Source: Euryarchaeota archaeon RBG_13_57_23
GTDB taxonomy: Archaea; Thermoplasmatota; Thermoplasmata; UBA10834
DNA length: 6,191 nucleotides
Reading direction: 5' to 3'
NCBI GenBank assembly: GCA_001800675.1
Contig: MGVW01000064.1
Location: forward strand, 8,189 to 14,379
This document shows, piece by piece, positions 1 to 5,165 of the stretch. A model generated the notes under the pieces. It saw nothing but the letters and a program-made list of their open reading frames with translations, ran no database searches and was not told the DNA's origin. Positions within the stretch are counted from its first letter, which is position 1. Each line of letters opens with the position of its first letter. Position numbers and translations under genes: made by a program.

Positions 1-993
1 TACTGCGTCCCGTACGATGGTTGGGTTCCAGAAGATGAAGACTGGCTGTTCATCCCCCATCCCGAACTTGCGAACGCGCCCAGGACTTCACCGACCTCAT
101 GGCACGAGTGCGACTTCATTGATTTCCTGATGTACGAGAGGGATGGCACACTCCTAGGGTATCTTGAGATAGAAGAACCCCTGGACGGCAAGATACCGGA
201 CGCCGAGAAGCTCAGAGCTATAGAGGGTTTCTCGGATCTGGCGGCAGTAGCAATACAGAACACGAGGCTGTACGAGCAACTCGATGAGGACAGGAAGAAG
301 GTGGAGATCCTTCTCGACCTCATAGGACATGACATCAACAACTACACGCAGGCAGTGAGCGGATTCATAGAGCTTGGGCTGTCCCGGAAAGATGTTCCTG
401 AACCCACCAGGAAGAGCATGGCGAAGGCTTTGGACCAGATTTGGAACCTCACGAAATTGGTATCGAACGTGAAGCTATATGGAAAGGTCGAGACCTCAGG
501 GGACAAGGACCTCAGGCCGATGGACCTGGTGGGGACCATCAAAGAGGCCTTTTCGGAGGCGAGGGATTTCACGCCCTACAGGCAGATCAGGATGGCCCTC
601 CACGACGACGATGAGAAGAAGTTGTCTGTGATGAACAGCCTGGCAAAGGACATCTTCCTGAACCTCTTCACTAACGCGATCAAGTTCGATCCACACGAAT
701 CCGTTGTAGTAGAGGTCTCAGTCGAGGAGAAGGTCGAAGAGAGGCGGCCGATGTGGACCGTTTCCGTGGCTGATCGTGGTCCCGGAGTCGCCGACGAAAT
801 GAAAGAGGTCATTTTCAACAGGTTCTCGAAAGGAGGAGCGCCGAGGAGCAGCAGCGGGCTGGGGCTCCACATAGCAAAGACCCTGGTGACGATCTACAAG
901 GGCAGGATATGGGTCGAGGACAGAGTGCCCGGGGACCGTTCAAAAGGAAGCGTCTTCAAGGTCACCTTGCCGAAGTGCGAAAAGGCCGCCTAG
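1..993 (+). CDS. GAF-domain sensor histidine kinase, C-terminal part (5' end outside window)
   Basis: The frame is open from base 1, so the ATG at 130 is internal and the gene begins upstream; 330 codons are visible. Codons 1-95 look like the end of a GAF sensor domain: a tryptophan-rich stretch, then GTLLGYLEIEEPLDGKIPD and AAVAIQNTRLYEQL, the usual exit from GAF into a coiled linker. The dimerisation/phosphotransfer helix follows, with GHDINN and its likely phospho-accepting histidine at 328-330. The HATPase_c domain has an N-box (IFLNLFTNAIKFDP), G1 box (DRGPGV), F-box (IFNRF) and G2 box (GLGLHIAK), all intact, so ATP binding and autophosphorylation are expected. The H-box differs from the common bacterial HELRTPL form but resembles archaeal kinases. 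No transmembrane segment is visible, so it is probably cytosolic unless the missing N-terminus adds one. The signal sensed is unknown. It could partner the receiver at 1382-1762, but this is inference. The stop is shared in a CTAG with the convergent gene. Confidence 0.9.
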   Translation, partial: YCVPYDGWVPEDEDWLFIPHPELANAPRTSPTSWHECDFIDFLMYERDGTLLGYLEIEEPLDGKIPDAEKLRAIEGFSDLAAVAIQNTRLYEQLDEDRKKVEILLDLIGHDINNYTQAVSGFIELGLSRKDVPEPTRKSMAKALDQIWNLTKLVSNVKLYGKVETSGDKDLRPMDLVGTIKEAFSEARDFTPYRQIRMALHDDDEKKLSVMNSLAKDIFLNLFTNAIKFDPHESVVVEVSVEEKVEERRPMWTVSVADRGPGVADEMKEVIFNRFSKGGAPRSSSGLGLHIAKTLVTIYKGRIWVEDRVPGDRSKGSVFKVTLPKCEKAA

Positions 994-1157
994 GTCGGGT
1001 AGAGGACTTCCGCTACTATTACCACCGCGGAAACGACTATGCACAGGCCTATGACGAACCATGGCGGAATCTTGAGTGCCTTGTCGTCTTCGGAATCAAA
1101 ATACCGAATAAGGCCAGCTGCCGAGTGGAAGCCTTCACCTTTCTTCTGCTTTGGCAT
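990..1157 (-). CDS. Preprotein translocase subunit Sec61-beta (archaeal SecG)
   Basis: This 55-residue gene reads from ATG at 1157-1155 to TAG at 992-990. It encodes the small tail-anchored subunit of the archaeal SecYE-beta protein-conducting channel. The signature is clear: a basic start (MPKQKKGEGF), the family motif HSAAGLIRYFDSEDDKALKI at residues 11-30, then one hydrophobic membrane helix at about residues 33-51 (WFVIGLCIVVSAVVIVAEV), ending YPT. Length and architecture match archaeal Sec61-beta. The N-terminus should face the cytoplasm. A TATA-like box at 1188-1195 predicts a very short leader, and there is no Shine-Dalgarno before the ATG. It converges on the histidine kinase gene and overlaps it by four bases. 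It is easily missed because of its size. The identification is strong from the motif; the gene is not linked functionally to its neighbours. Confidence 0.95.
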   Translation of the reverse strand: MPKQKKGEGFHSAAGLIRYFDSEDDKALKIPPWFVIGLCIVVSAVVIVAEVLYPT

Positions 1158-1187
1158 GGGTCTCTGGGCACCTATTAAAGGGTTGGC

Positions 1188-1195
1188 TATTTAAA
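1188..1195 (-). promoter_or_regulatory. TATA box for sec61-beta
   Basis: On the minus strand this reads TTTAAATA, preceded by TAAACC as a possible BRE. About 26 bases from its centre puts the transcript start near 1165, about 8 nt before the ATG, giving a near-leaderless mRNA that fits the lack of a Shine-Dalgarno. A second TTTAATAG lies at 1173-1180 but would start transcription inside the gene, so it is the less likely box. Confidence 0.6.
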
Positions 1196-1258
1196 GGTTT
1201 ACGAGCCGCGATAGGGTCCAGCCGTCAGACCCAATATGGATTCTCAATATCAAAATCA

Positions 1259-1266
1259 TTAAATAA
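1259..1266 (+). promoter_or_regulatory. TATA box for the response regulator
   Basis: TTAAATAA sits behind an A-rich BRE-like stretch (AAAATCA, 1252-1258) in the most AT-rich part of the gap. The expected transcript start is near 1288, leaving a leader of about 90 nt, which is long for an archaeal mRNA. Confidence 0.5.
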
Positions 1267-1368
1267 TTTGCAGGAGCATTTTCATCACCCAGTCTGGGTC
1301 GTACAAGGAACATCTCCTTGGCGATCTTCTGGGAAACGGACATCGGAGTGGCCTAATCACGGCATCTT

Positions 1369-1375
1369 AGGAGGG
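1369..1375 (+). promoter_or_regulatory. Shine-Dalgarno deciding the response regulator start
   Basis: AGGAGGG is a strong match to the 16S rRNA 3' end. It is six bases from an in-frame ATA at 1382-1384; no in-frame ATG, GTG or TTG lies at usable spacing. Its first three bases (1369-1371) can pair, as part of TTAGG (1367-1371), with CCTAA at 1352-1356, so part of the site may be masked in the mRNA. Confidence 0.65.
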
Positions 1376-1381
1376 CTTTGC

Positions 1382-1762
1382 ATAGTTACAATCTTCCTTG
1401 TCGATGACGAGAAGTTCATCGTGGACCTCTACAGGGACATCCTGGAGGCCAATGGACATACGGTGATCGGGATTGCCAGCGACGGGGAGGAAGCCGTCCG
1501 CAAATATCGCGAGATGGGCGAGAAACCCGTGATCATTATCATGGACCAGAGGATGCCCGTCAAGGATGGCGTGAGCGCCACACAGGAGATCCTCAAGATG
1601 GACCCGAGTGCCACGATATTCTTCGGAAGCGCCGACCTCCACATAGAGAAGGAGGCGCTGGCAGCGGGTGCAAAGGGATTCCTTCTGAAACCCTTCAGAA
1701 TCGAGGAGTTGCTCCAGGCGATCACTGAAGCGGCCGCGGACAAGCTGAAGGTCAAGAGCTAG
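1382..1762 (+). CDS. Single-domain (CheY-like) response regulator, apparent AUA start
   Basis: This 126-residue protein is a stand-alone phospho-receiver domain. Visible hallmarks are the acidic pair D8-D9 (IFLVDDE), the phospho-acceptor D55 (IIIMDQRMPVKDG), a serine at about 83 in the switch position (FFGSAD, where Thr/Ser is usual) and K103 (LLKPF). The chain ends about 20 residues after the KP motif, so there is no DNA-binding or enzymatic output domain. It probably acts by protein-protein contact or as a phosphorelay intermediate. The start was chosen from the AGGAGGG at 1369-1375 and from homology: receivers begin two to four residues before the first beta strand. The codon there is ATA, not ATG. 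An open frame continues upstream to a TTG at 1268, but that overlaps the TATA box and encodes no recognisable domain. The nearest kinase is the GAF kinase ending at 993, a plausible but unproven partner. Confidence 0.88.
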   Translation: MVTIFLVDDEKFIVDLYRDILEANGHTVIGIASDGEEAVRKYREMGEKPVIIIMDQRMPVKDGVSATQEILKMDPSATIFFGSADLHIEKEALAAGAKGFLLKPFRIEELLQAITEAAADKLKVKS

Positions 1763-1790
1763 CGGAGCTGGCATTTGTTAGCCGGTTCCG
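1763..1790 (+). terminator. Hairpin directly after the response regulator stop
   Basis: CGGAGCTGGC (1763-1772) pairs with GCCGGTTCCG (1781-1790) over ten consecutive positions around the loop ATTTGTTA. Two pairs (1769-1784 and 1767-1786) are G-U, so the perfect hairpin exists only in plus-strand RNA. It starts at the first base after the TAG. No T-tract follows, so it may stabilise the 3' end or assist termination rather than act as a classical intrinsic terminator. Confidence 0.5.
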
Positions 1791-1860
1791 ACCAAGATTC
1801 CATGGTGAGCAGAGTGAGTGCTAGAATGTACGGACTAGATATGTGGGACGGCCGCCTACG

Positions 1861-1868
1861 TTTAAGTA
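1861..1868 (+). promoter_or_regulatory. Candidate TATA box for lysS-GNAT
   Basis: TTTAAGTA is the best TATA-like element in the 152-bp gap between the regulator and lysS. It predicts a transcript start near 1890 and a leader of about 25 nt that includes the ribosome binding site. It is a moderate match only. Confidence 0.4.
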
Positions 1869-1901
1869 CGCAGGCCGAAATGCAGACACGAAACGCCCGA
1901 A

Positions 1902-1909
1902 GAGGAGAT
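1902..1909 (+). promoter_or_regulatory. Shine-Dalgarno deciding the lysS start
   Basis: GAGGAGAT lies five bases before the ATG at 1915 and fits the 16S rRNA 3' end. It supports this ATG over the in-frame GTG at 1843, whose 24-residue extension would overlap the candidate TATA box. Confidence 0.65.
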
Positions 1910-1914
1910 GTGTG

Positions 1915-3399
1915 ATGGCGGAAGAGGGGAGCGACCTGAGAGCCGTGAGGAAGCAGAAGCTCAAGGAGCTCCAGGAAAAGGGCCTGAACCCGTACGAGAA
2001 GTACAAGTTCGTCAGGACCCACAACTCATCACATATCAAGGCCGAATTTTCGGGCGCGGGACCGGAAAGGAGCGCGAAGGAGGTCTCGACCGCCGGGCGG
2101 ATCATGGGTCTCAGGCTACACGGGAAGGCGGGTTTTGCGGACCTGCAGGACAGGGAAGGCAAGGTCCAGGTCTACTTCAAGTTGGACGAATTGGGAAAGG
2201 ACAAGTTCGATATCTTCAAGGCGCTCGACAGAGGAGACGTTGTCGGTATCAGGGGAAACGTGTTCAGGACGAAGATGGGCGAAATAACGGTCGCTATCAA
2301 GGAGTTCGACGTGCTCTCGAAGGCGCTCGAGCCGTTCCCTGACACTTTCCACGGACTTCAGGATGTGGAGAACCGCTACAGGAAGAGGCATCTCGACCTC
2401 ATCATGAACAGCGAGGTCAGGGATGTGTTCATCAAGAGGAGCAAGATAGTGGCGTTCTTCCGCGACTGGCTGAACAAGAAAGAGTTTATCGAGGTCGAGA
2501 CTCCCATACTGCAGCCCATCTACGGCGGCGCCCTCGCAAGGCCTTTCAAGACCCATCACAACGCGCTCGACATGGACCTGTACCTGAGGATTGCCACCGA
2601 GCTCTACCTCAAGAGATGCATAGTCGGGGAGCTCGAGAAGGTCTACGAGATCGGCCACAACTTCAGGAACGAGGACATCGACGCGCAGCACTATCCCGAG
2701 TACACGTCGATGGAACTCTACGAGGCCTACGCGGACTACAACGACATAATGGACCTGACAGAGGCGCTGATGTACGACACTGCAATCTACATCTGCGGAA
2801 CCGACAAGATACCGTACGGCGACAAGGTGATCGACTTCGCAAAGCCCTGGCCGCGCATCAGCATGCACGATGCCATTCTGAAGTACACCGGACTGGACAT
2901 AGCGACCCTGAAGGTGCTCGATGACGCAAAGGACGCGGCGATGCAGCTGGGCGTCCGCAACGTCGAGGACTGCGACTCGATAGGAAATGTCGTGACCGAG
3001 GTGTTCGACCAGAAGGTGCAGCCGCAGTTAATCAATCCGGTCTTCATCATAGACCATCCGATCGAGGTCTCGCCCCTCGCGAAGAGGAAGAGAGGGAACC
3101 CCGAGCTGGTCGAGAGGTTCGAACTCTTCATCAATGGATGGGAGTTCGCGAACGCTTACTCCGAGCTGAACGACCCTGCAGAGCAGGAGCAGAGGTTCAT
3201 CGAGCAGGAGCGACTCAAGCAGGAGGGGGACGATGAGGCCCATCCGATAGACACGGATTACGTTCAAGCGCTCGAGTGCGGGATGCCGCCAACCGGCGGG
3301 CTCGGGATCGGGATCGACAGATTCACGATGATCCTGACGAACTCCCAGTCGATCAAAGAGGTCATTCTGTTCCCCCACATGAAGCCTGAGGCCGTCTAG
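1915..3399 (+). CDS. lysS: Lysyl-tRNA synthetase, class II
   Basis: This cytosolic enzyme charges tRNA-Lys with lysine using ATP. The 494 residues are about the size of bacterial-type class II LysRS. A basic N-terminal helix (1-30) leads to an OB-fold anticodon-binding domain at about 55-135 (AGRIMGLRLHGKAGFADLQD, then GDVVGIRGNVFRTKMGE), followed by the linker HGLQDVENRYRKRHLDLI. The class II catalytic core begins near 170: motif 1 around EFIEVETPILQPIYGGALAR (190-209), motif 2 around VYEIGHNFRNEDID (243-256, R251), and motif 3 GGLGIGIDRF (461-470, R469), ending ILFPHMKP. Lysine specificity is supported by GGALARPFKTHHNALDMDLY and NGWEFANAYSELNDP. Archaea use either class I or class II LysRS; this is the class II form, often attributed to exchange with bacteria. 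The motif 2 neighbourhood differs from the bacterial norm (VGELE for VGGFE, FRNEDID for FRNEGI, HYPEYT for HNPEFT). It is followed after 11 nt by the GNAT gene, probably as an operon. Confidence 0.96.
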   Translation: MAEEGSDLRAVRKQKLKELQEKGLNPYEKYKFVRTHNSSHIKAEFSGAGPERSAKEVSTAGRIMGLRLHGKAGFADLQDREGKVQVYFKLDELGKDKFDIFKALDRGDVVGIRGNVFRTKMGEITVAIKEFDVLSKALEPFPDTFHGLQDVENRYRKRHLDLIMNSEVRDVFIKRSKIVAFFRDWLNKKEFIEVETPILQPIYGGALARPFKTHHNALDMDLYLRIATELYLKRCIVGELEKVYEIGHNFRNEDIDAQHYPEYTSMELYEAYADYNDIMDLTEALMYDTAIYICGTDKIPYGDKVIDFAKPWPRISMHDAILKYTGLDIATLKVLDDAKDAAMQLGVRNVEDCDSIGNVVTEVFDQKVQPQLINPVFIIDHPIEVSPLAKRKRGNPELVERFELFINGWEFANAYSELNDPAEQEQRFIEQERLKQEGDDEAHPIDTDYVQALECGMPPTGGLGIGIDRFTMILTNSQSIKEVILFPHMKPEAV

Positions 3400-3410
3400 A
3401 AGGAGCGAGC

Positions 3411-4259
3411 ATGGAGAGTCACGCGGAAGAGATCAGGATCGAGCATCTTCAACCCGGCCAGCTCGACGCCCTGATAGACGCGCAGAACGAGATCTTCGAA
3501 GACTACATCATAAGAATACGTTCTTCGAGACAGTTCTTCCTCGATTTCATGAGCTCCGTCGGCGGGAACCTGCAGAGTGTTCTGATGGCCCTAGATGGCG
3601 ATCGCATAGTCGGATACATCAACCCTGTTGCAGACCGCACCGAAGGCTGGATAGGCGGGATCGGCATCCGCAGGGAGTACAGAGGCCGCAGGATTGGCAC
3701 GCGGCTGATGAATGAGGCCGAGCGCGAGCTCGCCGCGAAAGGAGTGCGCGAGGTTTCTCTCGAGGTCATAGACGGGAACACCAGGGCCGAGGAACTATAC
3801 CGACGCCTCGGCTATCATCCGACGCGGAAGTATCTGACCGCAGAGGGCATCCCATCGCGGTTCCAGGGATTCGGGATAGAGCCTATGCCTGCGACGCTGC
3901 CCGAGGTAGTATCACTTCATTCGAGATGTTATGCTGACACCTGCTGGCAGAGGCGGAAGGCGGATGCTGTCGTTCAGTCCGCGAAAGGGTCGGAGATGTA
4001 CAAGGTGGACGGAGGTTTCGTCATTGTCCGCAATGTAGAGACAAGCGGATTCATTCTATTCCTCGGAGTGGTGCTCGAGAAAAGGAGACGTGGCATAGGC
4101 ACATCGCTCGCGAAGTTCGCCCTCAGCAGGCTGCATGATTTGGGCGCCTTCAAGACGGCCCTCTATAACGTCAACGAAGACGAGGCGACGATGCGCATGC
4201 TAGACATGTTCGATTTCAAGGTCACAATGAAACAGACCGAGATGAGGAAATCGCTCTGA
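3411..4259 (+). CDS. Tandem GNAT-family N-acetyltransferase
   Basis: This 282-residue protein has two Gcn5-related acetyltransferase folds. The first (about 8-145) has the acetyl-CoA pyrophosphate loop RGRRIGT at 91-97 and a C-terminal motif GNTRAEELYRRLGYHPTRKY (122-141). The second (about 155-280) has a matching loop RRRGIGT at 225-231 and ends NEDEATMRMLDMFDFK. Both halves keep the R-x-x-G-x-G/A loop, so both may bind acetyl-CoA, although in many double-GNAT proteins only one half is active. The substrate cannot be told; a protein or small-molecule amine is possible. The start ATG follows AAGGAG (3400-3405) by five bases, and the 11-nt gap after lysS suggests co-transcription. There is no signal peptide or membrane segment. 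Tandem GNATs include mycothiol synthase, but that fold resemblance is no evidence for mycothiol in an archaeon. Confidence 0.88.
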   Translation: MESHAEEIRIEHLQPGQLDALIDAQNEIFEDYIIRIRSSRQFFLDFMSSVGGNLQSVLMALDGDRIVGYINPVADRTEGWIGGIGIRREYRGRRIGTRLMNEAERELAAKGVREVSLEVIDGNTRAEELYRRLGYHPTRKYLTAEGIPSRFQGFGIEPMPATLPEVVSLHSRCYADTCWQRRKADAVVQSAKGSEMYKVDGGFVIVRNVETSGFILFLGVVLEKRRRGIGTSLAKFALSRLHDLGAFKTALYNVNEDEATMRMLDMFDFKVTMKQTEMRKSL

Positions 4260-4274
4260 GCCTAAGTCTGTATC

Positions 4275-5165
4275 TCAGGCCCTCGCCAGGGCGACCTTCT
4301 CGTCCGCTTCCCACTTCTTCTTGACCCATTCCTGGAGCTTCGCGATATCCTCGGGCTTCATGTGCCTGAACCTGCCCTGAGGCTTGAGATACTCCTCGAC
4401 CGGGGTGAATTTGGGCTTCCTGTTTATGGTGAACTTGCCGTTCTCGCACTCGTACAGAGTCCACATGCCAGTCTCCACCGCGAGCTTGGCAATCTCGATC
4501 GACTTCGCGGTGTCATGCCTCCAGCCAGTCGGGCATGGGGCGAACACCTGGATGTATCTGAACCCCTTGATCCTCTTCGCCTTCTCGAACTTGTTGATGA
4601 AGTCCTGGATGTGGCCGACAGACGTCGTGGCAACATACGGAACGTTGTGGGCGATCATGATCTGAGGCATGTCCTTCTTGAAGTTGGCCTTGCCTGCCTT
4701 TACCTTGCCCACTGGCGTGGTGGTCGTCCAAGCTCCGAACGGCGTGCTGCTGGACCTCTGGATTCCGGTGTTCATGTACGCTTCGTTGTCGTACATCACG
4801 TACAGGATGTCCTCGTTCCTCTCCGCTGCGGCGGAGAGTGACTGGAGCCCTATGTCTGCGGTCCCACCGTCCCCCGCGATTCCCAGGACGATCGTGTCGT
4901 CCTTGCCCCTTGCCTTGAGGGCTCTCTTGGTGCCCGTCGCGCAGGCGCCGGTGTTCTCGAATGCGACGTCCTGATACGGCACCTTCCACGCGACCAACGG
5001 GTATGTGCCCCCGAAGACCAGCATGCAGCACGCTGGGTTCTGAACCACCGTGTTCGGGCCGAGTATCTTCATCAGGTTGCGGACCGCGATGGCTCCTCCG
5101 CACCCAGCGCATGCAGTGTGTCCTCTCGTGAACAACTCCTCATCCGGCATTTCCTTGAGTTTCAT
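4275..5165 (-). CDS. porB: Pyruvate:ferredoxin oxidoreductase, beta subunit
   Basis: PorB holds most of the thiamine diphosphate site and the proximal 4Fe-4S cluster of the PorABGD complex, which converts pyruvate and CoA to acetyl-CoA, CO2 and reduced ferredoxin (reversible). The 296 residues match the family. Cysteines C19 and C22 (TACAGCGG), C47 (PACCML) and C211 (APCPTGW) reproduce the C-x2-C-x24-C...C ligand spacing of the PFOR proximal cluster. The ThDP/Mg motif runs from GDGGTADIG (98-106) to DNEAYMNTG (126-134). The start at 5165 was chosen because this ATG overlaps the porA stop as ATGA and follows GAGGTG by seven bases; an in-frame start at 5192 would add nine residues inside porA. 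The 4-nt overlap implies translational coupling. The gene converges on the GNAT gene with 15 bp between the stops. A related 2-oxoacid substrate cannot be ruled out by eye, but pyruvate fits best. Confidence 0.94.
   Translation of the reverse strand: MKLKEMPDEELFTRGHTACAGCGGAIAVRNLMKILGPNTVVQNPACCMLVFGGTYPLVAWKVPYQDVAFENTGACATGTKRALKARGKDDTIVLGIAGDGGTADIGLQSLSAAAERNEDILYVMYDNEAYMNTGIQRSSSTPFGAWTTTTPVGKVKAGKANFKKDMPQIMIAHNVPYVATTSVGHIQDFINKFEKAKRIKGFRYIQVFAPCPTGWRHDTAKSIEIAKLAVETGMWTLYECENGKFTINRKPKFTPVEEYLKPQGRFRHMKPEDIAKLQEWVKKKWEADEKVALARA

Larger units (their letters stand above)
1158..1381. promoter_or_regulatory. Divergent intergenic region between sec61-beta and the response regulator
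   Basis: This stretch is more AT-rich than the flanking genes, especially 1171-1200 and 1236-1270. It carries a minus-strand TATA box for sec61-beta and a plus-strand TATA box for the response regulator. I find no convincing additional gene on either strand. The right part (about 1288-1381) would be the untranslated leader of the regulator mRNA, and holds two short inverted repeats: 1304-1309 with 1315-1320 (CAAGGA/TCCTTG), and 1352-1356 with 1367-1371 (CCTAA/TTAGG). Confidence 0.55.

Noticed and set aside
909..1178. 89-residue plus-strand reading frame
   Set aside because: It overlaps the kinase C-terminus in another frame and is antisense to sec61-beta; the peptide has no recognisable features.
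1151..1381. In-frame upstream extension of the response regulator (to TTG 1151 or TTG 1268)
   Set aside because: The extra residues match no domain, cover the TATA boxes, and lack a ribosome site, while AGGAGGG lies exactly before the receiver domain.
1843..1914. GTG start giving LysRS 24 extra residues
   Set aside because: The extension overlaps the candidate TATA box, and the ATG at 1915 has a well-placed Shine-Dalgarno.
2116..2868. 250-residue antisense reading frame inside lysS
   Set aside because: It is the mirror of a strongly codon-biased gene; the peptide is low in complexity with no motif.
4256..4278. CTGAG...CTCAG inverted repeat between GNAT and porB as a bidirectional terminator
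   Set aside because: The stem is only five pairs with a 13-base loop and no T-tract, and it overlaps both stop codons; it is too weak to call.
4513..5112. 199-residue minus-strand frame inside porB
   Set aside because: It is an out-of-frame shadow rich in Arg/Gly/His and resembles no family; porB in the real frame is fully conserved.
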